NCBI GenBank assembly: GCA_964410215.1
Contig: CAYPHA010000034.1
Location: forward strand, 1 to 48,029
Reading direction: 5' to 3'
Length of the DNA stretch: 48,029 nt
From: CAYPHA01 sp964410215
Lineage (GTDB): Bacteria > Calditrichota > Calditrichia > Calditrichales > CAYPHA01
A program made the translations under genes and the position numbers. Below, piece after piece: positions 28,596 to 37,308 of this stretch. How positions within the stretch are numbered: position 1 is the stretch's first letter; the number at the start of each line of letters is the position of its first letter. The notes beneath the pieces are model-generated. The model had not been told where the DNA came from, did not search any database, and saw only the letters and a list, made by a program, of their open reading frames with translations.

Positions 28596-30095
28596 ATGCA
28601 TGTATTCGAAAGAAAAAGCGGGATTTTACCGGTAACAGGCGTACTTATCCTTTTCCTGGCTGCCTCATTTCTGATCAGATGCAGCTCGTCGGATACGGAA
28701 ACGGAGCGTGCTATAGTTGCTACGGTAGGTGACCGCACGATAACGGCAGAGGAGTTCAAATTAAACTTTGAGTTCGGTTTTTCCGCATTGAAAAAAGGCC
28801 GGACAACGGCAAAACGTAAAAAAGCCTATCTGGATTGGATGATTAATGAAAAACTTCTGGCCCTTGAAGGATATCGGAAGGGGTTGTATAAGTCGGAGAA
28901 TGTGCGCAAACAGGAAGAACTGTTGAAAGAAGATTTGCTCATCGAAACGCTGCTGCAGAAAGAAATCCGGGATACGATACACGTAAGTGATTCCGAGATC
29001 CGGGCAGCAGTCAATAAATCGAAAGTGCAGTTCAAATTCAGGTACTGGCCGGTGCGTTCCCGGGATGAGGCCCGGATACTCTCCTCTGAAATGAAACGCA
29101 GAGGGTATGGTGATGTGGTCGGTTCCATTCTGGAAGATAATCCGGAAACAGGTCTGACAATTGAGGATTTTACATCGGATTACATGACCTGGCTGGAAGT
29201 TCCTGAGGAAGTCCTGGCGGTGATTCAGGATGTACCGCTGGGGGACATCTCCGAACCGGTAAAACTGCAAAACAGCTATTTCATCTTTCAGGTACTGGAC
29301 ATCCGGAGGGAAGCAGTGACAACGAATGAGTACCTGTCCAAAGCGCCGACTCTGAAAAAGGTACTAGCGAACAGAAAATTCGAGAAGGCGGTCACAGGGT
29401 ATGTATCAAATATGATGACACCAAAGGATGTTACGACAAAAGGCGAGGCTCTAAGAATGCTGGCCGATGCTCTTCTGGAATGGCAAAGGAAGGGACTGAA
29501 TAAGCAAGAATCGTTTCTGACCAGTATTGAGAGCGCTGCTCCGGAGTCTCCAGCGTTATATAAGGTTAAAAACAACCGGGACAGGACGTTGAGCACCTTT
29601 AGCGAGGGACAAATGACGATCGGGGAATTTCTCGATGATTATAAAGGCAACCGGTTCCGCTCCGTTATGCAGGACACAAACCGTATCAGGCCGCGATTGA
29701 GTACGGAAATAGGCCTTCATATCCGTAATACCTTTCTCATGAAGAAAGCCCGGGATTTGGGACTGGATGAAGAACCGGCTTTTCAGAATGAACTGCGCCG
29801 CTGGCGGGATAAATGGGTTATGGAAGAAATGATTTCCGAATTGACTGAACCAGGCGATCAGACCACTTCGGAAGATTATCGAAAGGTTGCCGTCAGACAG
29901 GTGAACGAAGTGCTCGAACAGTTGAAAGAAAAATATTCCGTAGACGTAGACAGCAGCCTTCTGGATTCGATAGCGGTTAATGAAACCCCGAAATCACGCT
30001 GGCTGGATGTACATATTTTCAGAAGCGGTACTAACAGGATGGCCGTACCGATCGCCAGTTCTTTCTGGGCTCTGCAGGACACGACAAGGTTTTAA
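28596..30095 (+). CDS. Parvulin-like (SurA/PpiC-type) periplasmic protein 2, 499 aa
   Basis: The ATG at 28596 is chosen over one at 28572 that would overlap the PorV gene by 16 bases; neither has a strong ribosome site, though GAG lies before 28596. A hydrophobic leader (LPVTGVLILFLAASFLI) ends at Cys29 preceded by Arg, an unusual lipobox, so lipidation is uncertain. An N-terminal SurA-like helical part (VATVGDRTITAEEF, KKAYLDWMINEKLL) is followed by a parvulin-like segment with FRYWPVRSRDEARIL, VPLGDISEPVKLQNSYFIFQ and VLDI. Catalytic parvulin residues are not evident, so a chaperone role is more likely. Its paralogue is at 19562-20920, also directly after a PorV gene. Confidence 0.7.
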   Translation: MHVFERKSGILPVTGVLILFLAASFLIRCSSSDTETERAIVATVGDRTITAEEFKLNFEFGFSALKKGRTTAKRKKAYLDWMINEKLLALEGYRKGLYKSENVRKQEELLKEDLLIETLLQKEIRDTIHVSDSEIRAAVNKSKVQFKFRYWPVRSRDEARILSSEMKRRGYGDVVGSILEDNPETGLTIEDFTSDYMTWLEVPEEVLAVIQDVPLGDISEPVKLQNSYFIFQVLDIRREAVTTNEYLSKAPTLKKVLANRKFEKAVTGYVSNMMTPKDVTTKGEALRMLADALLEWQRKGLNKQESFLTSIESAAPESPALYKVKNNRDRTLSTFSEGQMTIGEFLDDYKGNRFRSVMQDTNRIRPRLSTEIGLHIRNTFLMKKARDLGLDEEPAFQNELRRWRDKWVMEEMISELTEPGDQTTSEDYRKVAVRQVNEVLEQLKEKYSVDVDSSLLDSIAVNETPKSRWLDVHIFRSGTNRMAVPIASSFWALQDTTRF

Positions 30096-30096
30096 A

Positions 30097-31044
30097 ATGC
30101 GAATATCAACCTCACAATTGTTCCAAACATGTTACGGACGGTATGCCATCGGAGCGTTCAATGTTTTCACGATGGAACAGGTACACGGGGTATTTTCCGG
30201 TGCGGAAGAAGCGAAAGCACCGGTCATCATTGCCTTAACGCCTGCAGCGCGCCGCTATGCCGGCCCGGCCATGCTTCATTCGATGATCAGGGCAGCGGAA
30301 GAAATATATCCCGGTGTCATCTACGCCATACATCTTGATCATGGTGACCGGGAACATTGTGCCGATGCGATTGCCTCTGGTGATTATCATTCGGTCATGA
30401 TTGATGCGTCGCATGAACCCTTCCGGAAGAATGTTGATATGACCAGTCAGGTTGTTGAACAGGCCCATGCAAGCGGTGTTTCTGTGGAAGCCGAACTTGG
30501 TGTGCTGAGTGGTGTGGAAGACGATATGGCTGTGGCTGAACGGTTATCCCGTTACACCGATCCTGCACAGGCCTGCGAATTTGTGGAAAAAACCGGGTGT
30601 GACAGCCTGGCCGTCGCTGTCGGGACCAGTCATGGTGCTTATAAATTTTCCGGCGGACAGGGCCTTCAACTGGATATTCTGGAAGCTATCGCCGGAAAGC
30701 TCCGGAAGATGCCGCTGGTTCTGCACGGGGCGTCAGCAGTACCGGTGGAAGAGGTGGAACGTATTAATGGAGCGGGCGGACGCCTAAAAACCGCGGCAAA
30801 AGGGGTCGATCCGCATCAGTTGCTGGAAGCGATCAGGCTTGGGGTTTGTAAGATCAATATTGCCACGGATGCACGGCTTATCTGGACACGTGTTCACCGC
30901 GAATTTTTCAGGGATGAGCCGGAAAAGTTCGATCCTGTTGTACCGGGAAAACAATATATGCAGGCATTGTCTGAATTCGTATCACAAAAGTGTTCCCTTT
31001 TGGGTGCAGAAGGCAGGAACAGGGATTTCAGAGAGCAGGCATAA
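30097..31044 (+). CDS. iolJ: Class II fructose-bisphosphate aldolase family protein, probable IolJ, 315 aa
   Basis: The ATG at 30097 lies one base after the preceding stop, behind AAGG; an in-frame ATG at 29980 inside that gene is rejected because the first 39 codons do not resemble the family. Metal and substrate motifs of class II aldolases are visible: YAIHLDHGDREHC, VEAELGVLSG, LHGASAVP and CKINIATDARL. In the inositol pathway IolJ splits 2-deoxy-5-keto-gluconate 6-phosphate into dihydroxyacetone phosphate and malonate semialdehyde. The sequence alone fits ordinary fructose-bisphosphate aldolase equally well, and the iolB and iolC genes directly downstream are the reason for the IolJ call. 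The protein is cytoplasmic, with no signal peptide. Confidence 0.75.
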   Translation: MRISTSQLFQTCYGRYAIGAFNVFTMEQVHGVFSGAEEAKAPVIIALTPAARRYAGPAMLHSMIRAAEEIYPGVIYAIHLDHGDREHCADAIASGDYHSVMIDASHEPFRKNVDMTSQVVEQAHASGVSVEAELGVLSGVEDDMAVAERLSRYTDPAQACEFVEKTGCDSLAVAVGTSHGAYKFSGGQGLQLDILEAIAGKLRKMPLVLHGASAVPVEEVERINGAGGRLKTAAKGVDPHQLLEAIRLGVCKINIATDARLIWTRVHREFFRDEPEKFDPVVPGKQYMQALSEFVSQKCSLLGAEGRNRDFREQA

Positions 31045-31096
31045 AAAGAGCAAACATGTAGTGAATGAGAACCAGGAAGGAGAAGTCGTACATAAA

Positions 31097-31969
31097 ATGA
31101 TACGCGATACCAAATACCCGTTATTAGTAAAACCGGATAATGATTCAAACGTTTACCAGTCGGTCACCCCTGAGGGAGCCGGGTGGCGTCACCTGCATTT
31201 TTCGGCACGCCTGATGCGTGAAGGAACTGAATGGACCCAGCATACGGGCGAATACGAATATGCACTGGTTCTTCTGGGCGGTACCTGCACCATAAAAAGT
31301 TCCGCAGGTACGTGGAAGCATATTGGAAAACGCAGGAATGTATTCAGCGGCATGCCCTGGGCCGTCTATCTGCCCGGAAACACGGAGTTTACCGTTATCG
31401 CCGAGTCAGAAGAACTCGACATCGCTGCAGGCTGGTGCAAAAGCAGTGCGGATCATGCCGCAAAACTCGTCACACCTGAAGATGTGGAAATAGAAATTCG
31501 TGGCGGTGGTAATGCCACCCGTCAGATTAATGGAATCATTCCCCCCGGTTTCGCGAACGAGCGGCTGGTTGTCGTCGAAGTCTATACACCGGCCGGAAAC
31601 TGGAGCTCTTATCCGCCGCATAAGCATGATGTGCATCGCGAGGAAAAGGACGGACAGGTGATAGAGGCGGACCTGGAGGAAATCTATTTTTACAAGGTGG
31701 ATAAGCCGCAGGGTTATGCAATTCAGCATGTCTATAACGATGACCGCTCACTGGATGAACTGACCCCGGCACGTAATAATGATATTGTGCTGGTGCCGGA
31801 AGGATACCATCCTGTTGCGGCGGCACCGGGATACAACGTGTATTATCTCAATTTTCTGGCAGGCAGTGCCCAATCACTGGCGAGTTTTGACGATCCGCAG
31901 CATAAATGGTTAAAGGAAAAATGGCCGGAAAGGGATCCCCGGGTTCCGGTGGTAACGAAGGAGATGTGA
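31097..31969 (+). CDS. iolB: 5-deoxy-glucuronate isomerase IolB, 290 aa
   Basis: The frame is open back to 30839, but similarity to IolB begins at MIRDTKYPLL, so the ATG at 31097 is used. A strong AGGAAGGAGA lies about 14 bases upstream, rather far; a GTG at 31061 is a weaker alternative. The protein is a bicupin. The cupin metal motif SSYPPHKHDVHRE, then EEIYFYKVDKPQGYAIQHVY and VLVPEGYHPV are characteristic. IolB converts 5-deoxy-glucuronate to 2-deoxy-5-keto-gluconate, the step before phosphorylation by IolC, whose gene begins four bases downstream. The length fits the family. Confidence 0.92.
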   Translation: MIRDTKYPLLVKPDNDSNVYQSVTPEGAGWRHLHFSARLMREGTEWTQHTGEYEYALVLLGGTCTIKSSAGTWKHIGKRRNVFSGMPWAVYLPGNTEFTVIAESEELDIAAGWCKSSADHAAKLVTPEDVEIEIRGGGNATRQINGIIPPGFANERLVVVEVYTPAGNWSSYPPHKHDVHREEKDGQVIEADLEEIYFYKVDKPQGYAIQHVYNDDRSLDELTPARNNDIVLVPEGYHPVAAAPGYNVYYLNFLAGSAQSLASFDDPQHKWLKEKWPERDPRVPVVTKEM

Positions 31970-31973
31970 CAAT

Positions 31974-32993
31974 ATGCTGACGAATGAAAAAAACTATGAT
32001 GTCCTGACATTCGGGAGATCTTCGATTGACCTGTACGCAAACGATATCGGAGCACCCTTTCCGGAGATTAAAAGCTTTGCCGCCTATGTCGGAGGCTCAC
32101 CATTGAATATTGCCGTAGGTTGCCGACGGCTTGGTTTGAAAAGTGCCCTGCTCACAGCCGTGGGCGAGGATAAGGTCGGTGAGTTCCTTCTCAAATTTCT
32201 GCGCGATGAAAACGTCGAGACGGCTTACATTCCTGTTGCAAAAAATGCGAGAAGCAGCGCAGTGATTCTGGGTATTGAACCGCCGGACCGTTTTCCACTC
32301 GTCTATTACCGCGATAATGCCGCGGATTTGCAGATAACGATCGATGATGTCATTGCCGCACAAATTCCACAGATGCGCTTGCTTGAGATCGCCGGTACAG
32401 CCCTGAGCAGGGAACCGAGCCGTTCTTCTGCCTTTTTTGCCGCTGAACAGGCTTGCGCAGCAGACGTTCCTGTTGTCCTGGACCTTGACTTCCGTGCGGA
32501 TCAGTGGCACGATCCCCGCGCGTTCGGGGTAATGAGCCGGGCCCTACTTCGCAATGTCGATATTGCCATCGGTACGGAAGAAGAAGTGAAAGCGGCAACA
32601 CTGACACGGGCGGAACAGATATCAATTTCAGACCAGCAGATTTCCGCCCCGACCATATCCGGTGATCTGGATGCCGCCATCGACCGGATCCTGGAACTCG
32701 GTCCGCGGGTGTTGATTGTCAAACGGGGTGAAAAAGGAGCCACGGTACATCTCCCTGATGATACCATTCAGAATGTTCCCGGCTTTCCAGTGGAGGTCTA
32801 TAATATCCTCGGTGCCGGTGATGCCTTTGCCGCCGGTTTCATCTATGGTGTAATCAAAGGCTGGGATTGGTATAAAGCCGCACGCATGGGAAATGCTTGC
32901 GGAGCAATCGTTGTAACGCGCCATGGTTGCGCAAATTTTATGCCCTATGAAAAAGAGGCGCTTGATTTTATTGAAAAACATGGTGGATTTTAA
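31974..32993 (+). CDS. iolC: 5-dehydro-2-deoxygluconokinase IolC, 339 aa
   Basis: This is a PfkB-family sugar kinase. The N-terminal signature YVGGSPLNIAVGCRRLGLKS and the C-terminal anion-hole motif NILGAGDAFAAGF are both present, with Asp283 as the expected catalytic base. RFPLVYYRDNAADLQI is typical of IolC rather than ribokinase. It phosphorylates 2-deoxy-5-keto-gluconate for cleavage by the aldolase IolJ. The ribosome site AAGGAG lies inside the end of iolB, and iolD follows after two bases, so translational coupling is likely. Confidence 0.93.
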   Translation: MLTNEKNYDVLTFGRSSIDLYANDIGAPFPEIKSFAAYVGGSPLNIAVGCRRLGLKSALLTAVGEDKVGEFLLKFLRDENVETAYIPVAKNARSSAVILGIEPPDRFPLVYYRDNAADLQITIDDVIAAQIPQMRLLEIAGTALSREPSRSSAFFAAEQACAADVPVVLDLDFRADQWHDPRAFGVMSRALLRNVDIAIGTEEEVKAATLTRAEQISISDQQISAPTISGDLDAAIDRILELGPRVLIVKRGEKGATVHLPDDTIQNVPGFPVEVYNILGAGDAFAAGFIYGVIKGWDWYKAARMGNACGAIVVTRHGCANFMPYEKEALDFIEKHGGF

Positions 32994-32995
32994 AA

Positions 32996-34861
32996 ATGCC
33001 GTTTAAGACTGTAAAACGAACCGTGGCCCAGGCCCTGGTTCAGTATCTGAAAAATCAGTATGTGCAGAGGGACGGGATCGAAAATCCCTTTTTTACCGGG
33101 TGCTTCGGCATCTTCGGTCATGGCAATGTGGCTGGAATCGGCCAGGCTCTGCAGCAGAATCCGGATTTTACCTATTATCAGACCCGTAATGAGCAGGCGA
33201 TGGTTCATACGGCGGCGGCCTATACAAAAATGAAAAACCGCTTAGCAACATTCGCCTGTACGTCTTCCATCGGCCCGGGTGCTACAAATATGATTACGGC
33301 GGCTGCCGCGGCAACGATCAACCGTTTACCAGTTTTGCTTTTGCCCGGTGATATTTTCGCCCGGCGCAATGTCGCGCCGGTATTGCAGCAACTGGAACTG
33401 TCCGGGACACAGGATATTTCTGTCAATGACTGTTTCAAGCCGGTTTCGAAATACTGGGACCGTATCAACAGGGCGGAGCAGCTTATCACATCCCTGCCCG
33501 AAGTGATGCGGGTACTGACATCTCCGGCGGAAACGGGTGCCGTGACACTCGCCTTGCCCCAGGATGTTCAGGCGGAAGCGTTCGATTTTCCGGCTGCCTT
33601 GTTCGAAAAAAGAATCTGGACCATTCCCCGGCCCAGAGCGGACAAAGAATTGTTGAAAAAAGCAGCAGCGTGGATCCGAAACAGCAAACGACCCCTTATT
33701 ATTGCCGGTGGTGGTGTTATATACAGCGAAGCCACCGGGATTTTGAAACAATTGGTATCACGCACCGGTATCCCTGTTTCTGAAACCTTTGCCGGAAAAG
33801 GGGCTCTCCGCTATGATGCGCCTGAAAATGTGGGTGCTATCGGTGTAACGGGAACACCGGGAGCCAATGCCATTGCCGAAGAAGCGGATCTGGTTATTGG
33901 TGTAGGAACCCGTTACACAGACTTTACGACGGCATCAAAAACACTTTTCCATGATCGGAATGTACGTTTTATCAATATCAACATCGCCGAATTCGATGCC
34001 TTTAAGCACGCGGCCCTTCCTTTGACCGGTGATGCCTGCGTTGTGCTTGAAGAGCTGGGTCAGCTTCTGGATGGTTACCAGGTCGATGCCGGTTATCGCA
34101 AGGGTGTGGAAAACTATAACAGGGAATGGGACCGGGAAGTTGACCGTGTCTATCATCTGAATCACGGTGTACCTGTCAGCCAGGGTGAGGTGGTCGGTGC
34201 GGTGAATGAGTTCAGTGATGAAAAGGATGTATTGCTCTGTGCGGCGGGCAGCCTGCCCGGTGACCTTCATAAACTGTGGCGTACACGTGATCCCAAGGGA
34301 TTCCATCTGGAATACGGTTATTCCACGATGGGGTATGAAATCGCGGGCGGCCTGGGTGCAAAAATGGCGGCTCCCGACCGTGATATTTATGTGCTGGTCG
34401 GCGACGGTAATTACCTGATGATGAATCATGAGATAGTAACCTCTGTACAGGAAGGCTATAAAATCAACATAATCCTTCTGAATAATAATGGATTTGCCAG
34501 TATCGGCGGTTTGTCCGAATCCCTTGGCAGTGAGCGTTTCGGTACCAAATATCGTTACCGTAATCCGGAAAGCGGTCAGCTCGATGGGGCCGTGCTTCCG
34601 GTGGATTTTGCTGCGAATGCACGCAGTCTCGGTGCCCATGTCATCGAATGTACGGATATGGATTCATTTCGTCAGGCGCTGAAGGAAATGAAGGAACAGG
34701 ATAAAACCACGGTTATCACCATCGATACAGATCTGGAGCAGCGTGTTCCGGGTTATGCCTGGTGGGAAGTTGCGGTTGCAGAAGTTTCGGAAATGGATTC
34801 CGTAAAGGATGCTTATAAGGAGTATTTAAAAAATAAAGCGAATCAGCGGTATTATTTGTAA
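32996..34861 (+). CDS. iolD: 3D-(3,5/4)-trihydroxycyclohexane-1,2-dione hydrolase IolD, 621 aa
   Basis: This is a thiamine-diphosphate enzyme of the acetolactate synthase superfamily. The N-terminal part has the expected Glu in YQTRNEQAMVHTAAAYTKMK. A central domain contains KRPLIIAGGGVIYSEA. The C-terminal ThDP/Mg motif begins VGDGNYLMMNHEIVTS and ends NIILLNNNGFASIGG. IolD opens the ring of the trione produced by IolE to give 5-deoxy-glucuronate, the IolB substrate. Length and the start two bases after iolC agree with the family and with coupled translation. Confidence 0.94.
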   Translation: MPFKTVKRTVAQALVQYLKNQYVQRDGIENPFFTGCFGIFGHGNVAGIGQALQQNPDFTYYQTRNEQAMVHTAAAYTKMKNRLATFACTSSIGPGATNMITAAAAATINRLPVLLLPGDIFARRNVAPVLQQLELSGTQDISVNDCFKPVSKYWDRINRAEQLITSLPEVMRVLTSPAETGAVTLALPQDVQAEAFDFPAALFEKRIWTIPRPRADKELLKKAAAWIRNSKRPLIIAGGGVIYSEATGILKQLVSRTGIPVSETFAGKGALRYDAPENVGAIGVTGTPGANAIAEEADLVIGVGTRYTDFTTASKTLFHDRNVRFININIAEFDAFKHAALPLTGDACVVLEELGQLLDGYQVDAGYRKGVENYNREWDREVDRVYHLNHGVPVSQGEVVGAVNEFSDEKDVLLCAAGSLPGDLHKLWRTRDPKGFHLEYGYSTMGYEIAGGLGAKMAAPDRDIYVLVGDGNYLMMNHEIVTSVQEGYKINIILLNNNGFASIGGLSESLGSERFGTKYRYRNPESGQLDGAVLPVDFAANARSLGAHVIECTDMDSFRQALKEMKEQDKTTVITIDTDLEQRVPGYAWWEVAVAEVSEMDSVKDAYKEYLKNKANQRYYL

Positions 34862-34923
34862 TTCGGATTATTAAACACTGCTTTAATGGCCGCTTTAACA
34901 AGGTAAGAATAAGGGATTTTGAA

Positions 34924-36396
34924 ATGGATCAGATTGTAAAGAGTTATATAAACGGACGATGGGTTAAGAGTAAAGGTACTGATCTGCTGGATGTGATTGA
35001 TCCGGGTACGGGTAAATTGATCGGTAAAGTACCGGCCGGAGATGCATCCGATATTCAGGACGCTGCCCTTGCCGCTTCTGCCGCATTCCCGGAATGGAAG
35101 AACACCCCGGCAACGTCACGCATACAGTATTTGTTCAAACTTAAGGATCTTCTTGAAACACACCTGGAGGAGCTCGCACGTATTATTACGATGGAGTGTG
35201 GCAAAACGCTTGCCGAGTCCCGTGGCGAGCTTCGCAGAGCTATTGAAAATGTAGAGGTGGCTTGTGGTATTCCAAGCCTGATGCAGAGTGAGTTTTCCGA
35301 GGACATTGCCAGAGGCATCGATGAATACATGATCCGTCAACCACTGGGCATAGCCGCCTGTATTGCCCCTTTTAATTTTCCGGCAATGATCCCGTTCTGG
35401 TTTATGCCTTACGCGATCGCCTGTGGGAACACCTATATTGTCAAGCCCTCCGAAAAAGTACCGTTTACGATGGAACGGATTTTTGAGCTGATCGGTCAGC
35501 TTGATCTGCCTGCCGGCGTTATCAACCTGGTTCATGGCGCCAAGCCGGCCGTCGATGCCATTTTGCATCATCCGGAAATTAAAGCCGTCAGCTTTGTGGG
35601 ATCATCGAACGTGGCACGCTACATATACAGCGAGGGCGCCGCTTACGGTAAGCGGGTACAGGCTCAGGGCGGCGCAAAAAATCCTGTCGTGGTCATGCCG
35701 GATGCCGACATGGACCTTACCGCTAAGATTATAAATGACAGTGTATATGGTTGTGCAGGGCAGCGTTGTCTGGCAGCGGCTACGGTTATCACTGTTGGCG
35801 AAGCCGGAAAAGTGTTTACTGAGGCGCTGCATGAAGGGGCTAAAGCGAAGGTGGTCGGATATGGACTCGACGACCAAACAGAGATGGGGCCGGTGATTAC
35901 GCCGGAGAGTAAAAAGCGTATCCAATCCCTTATTGATCAGAGTGTAAAGGAAGGTGCTGACCTGTTGCTGGATGGCCGGGAAACAAAGGTAAAGGGCTAT
36001 GAAAAAGGAAATTTCATGAATCCGAGCATCCTCAGGAATGTAAACCCTGATGGTGATGTATTCAAAACGGAAATATTCGGACCCGTGATGGGACTGATGC
36101 ATGCGGACGATATCGACGCTGCGCTTAGCATTGTAAACAGCGGTGAATTCGGTAATGCCGCCAGTATTTTTACAGAAAATGGGGCGGCTGCCCGGAAGTT
36201 CAGGAAGGAAGCCTGGACCGGCAATATTGGTATTAATATCGGTATTGCAGCACCGATGGCGTTTTTTCCATTCAGCGGATGGCGGGGCAGTTTTTTTGGG
36301 GATCTTCATGGACAGGGCCGGCATGCCGTAGAATTTTTTACGCAGACAAAAGTGGTTATTGAACGATGGCCGAAGGAATGGTCACGCAAATTTTGA
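34924..36396 (+). CDS. mmsA: CoA-acylating methylmalonate/malonate-semialdehyde dehydrogenase, 490 aa
   Basis: This is an aldehyde dehydrogenase of the MmsA/IolA type. Visible blocks are IAPFNFPAMIPFWFMPYAIA, AVSFVGSSNVARYIY and GGAKNPVVVMPDADMDLTA, with the catalytic cysteine at Cys282 in YGCAGQRCLAAATV. The tail GWRGSFFGDLHGQGRHAVEF is typical of the CoA-dependent group. In inositol degradation it turns malonate semialdehyde from IolJ into acetyl-CoA, releasing CO2 and NADH. AGGG lies about nine bases before the ATG. It is also called iolA in Bacillus. Confidence 0.93.
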   Translation: MDQIVKSYINGRWVKSKGTDLLDVIDPGTGKLIGKVPAGDASDIQDAALAASAAFPEWKNTPATSRIQYLFKLKDLLETHLEELARIITMECGKTLAESRGELRRAIENVEVACGIPSLMQSEFSEDIARGIDEYMIRQPLGIAACIAPFNFPAMIPFWFMPYAIACGNTYIVKPSEKVPFTMERIFELIGQLDLPAGVINLVHGAKPAVDAILHHPEIKAVSFVGSSNVARYIYSEGAAYGKRVQAQGGAKNPVVVMPDADMDLTAKIINDSVYGCAGQRCLAAATVITVGEAGKVFTEALHEGAKAKVVGYGLDDQTEMGPVITPESKKRIQSLIDQSVKEGADLLLDGRETKVKGYEKGNFMNPSILRNVNPDGDVFKTEIFGPVMGLMHADDIDAALSIVNSGEFGNAASIFTENGAAARKFRKEAWTGNIGINIGIAAPMAFFPFSGWRGSFFGDLHGQGRHAVEFFTQTKVVIERWPKEWSRKF

Positions 36397-36406
36397 GGAT
36401 ATGATA

Positions 36407-37306
36407 ATGATTAAAGTAGCAAATGCACCCTGTTCGTGGGGTGTACTGGAATTCGATCTGGAAGGTGAAGCTGCGGGTTACGAACAGGTTCTGGATGAAA
36501 TTAAAGAAACAGGGTATCAAGGCACGGAACTGGGTGACTGGGGATTCATGCCGACAGATCCGGCAGTATTACGAAACGAACTGGTGCAGCGGGATTTACA
36601 TTTGCTGGGGGCTTTTGTCCCGGTCGCCTTTGCCGATGGATCGACGCATGATCAGGGAATGGAGACGGCCCTCAGGACGGCGCGGCTCATGGCTGATGCC
36701 GGATTCAGTGATGCTATCATCGTCCTGGCTGATGATAACGGGAAAAATGCCCTGCGTACCGCCCGCGCCGGGCGCATCAAGCCGGAAGAGGGTCTAAGGA
36801 ACGATGAATGGACCGTCTTCGCGGACGGAGTGCAGAAAATTGCCAATGGTATCCGTGAAAAGACTGGTCTGAGAACGGTGTTTCACCACCATTGCGCGGG
36901 TTATGTCGAAACACCGGAAGAAGTGGATGCGCTGATGAAACGCACAGATCCCGGTCTGCTCGGACTATGCCTCGATATGGGACATTTCCGTTTCGGAGGT
37001 GGTGATCCGCTTAAAGCACTGCAGATGTATGGCGACCGTGTCTGGCATATCCATTTCAAAGATTGTGAACCGCGTATTGCTGCGGAATCGCGGCAGAAGG
37101 AATGGGATTATTTTGAGTCGGTGCGAAACGGCGTTTTCTGTCCGCTGGGAAAAGGCGAAGTCGACTTTAAGTCTATTGTTGAGGAATTGAAAACGTTACA
37201 GTATTCCGGCTGGATTGTCGTGGAACAGGATGTACTGCCCGGTATGGGCAATCCAAAAAATTGTGCGCGGGATAACCGCTTATTCATAAACGGATTAGGA
37301 ATTTAA
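36407..37306 (+). CDS. iolE: Sugar phosphate isomerase/epimerase-type TIM barrel, probable inosose dehydratase IolE, 299 aa
   Basis: The ATG at 36407 is preferred over 36401 and 36359 because GAGGAT lies eight bases before it and homology starts at VANAPCSWGVLEF. It is an AP-endonuclease-2-like TIM barrel with likely metal ligands in GYQGTELGDWGFMP, TVFHHHCAGYVETPEEVDAL, LCLDMGHFRFGGGD and VWHIHFKDCEP. IolE dehydrates scyllo-inosose to the trione used by IolD. The neighbours iolD and iolG make this the best call, but related inosose isomerases (IolI or IolH) share the fold, so the exact reaction is inferred. Confidence 0.75.
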   Translation: MIKVANAPCSWGVLEFDLEGEAAGYEQVLDEIKETGYQGTELGDWGFMPTDPAVLRNELVQRDLHLLGAFVPVAFADGSTHDQGMETALRTARLMADAGFSDAIIVLADDNGKNALRTARAGRIKPEEGLRNDEWTVFADGVQKIANGIREKTGLRTVFHHHCAGYVETPEEVDALMKRTDPGLLGLCLDMGHFRFGGGDPLKALQMYGDRVWHIHFKDCEPRIAAESRQKEWDYFESVRNGVFCPLGKGEVDFKSIVEELKTLQYSGWIVVEQDVLPGMGNPKNCARDNRLFINGLGI

Positions 37307-37308
37307 GC

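Noticed and set aside
28572..28596. Translational overlap of PorV 3 and the parvulin gene as a coupling signal
   Set aside because: The 16-base overlap depends on a start without a ribosome site; the later ATG at 28596 is at least as likely.
33935..34639. Minus-strand open frame of 234 codons
   Set aside because: It is opposite the conserved ThDP-binding half of iolD; no recognisable protein and no context.
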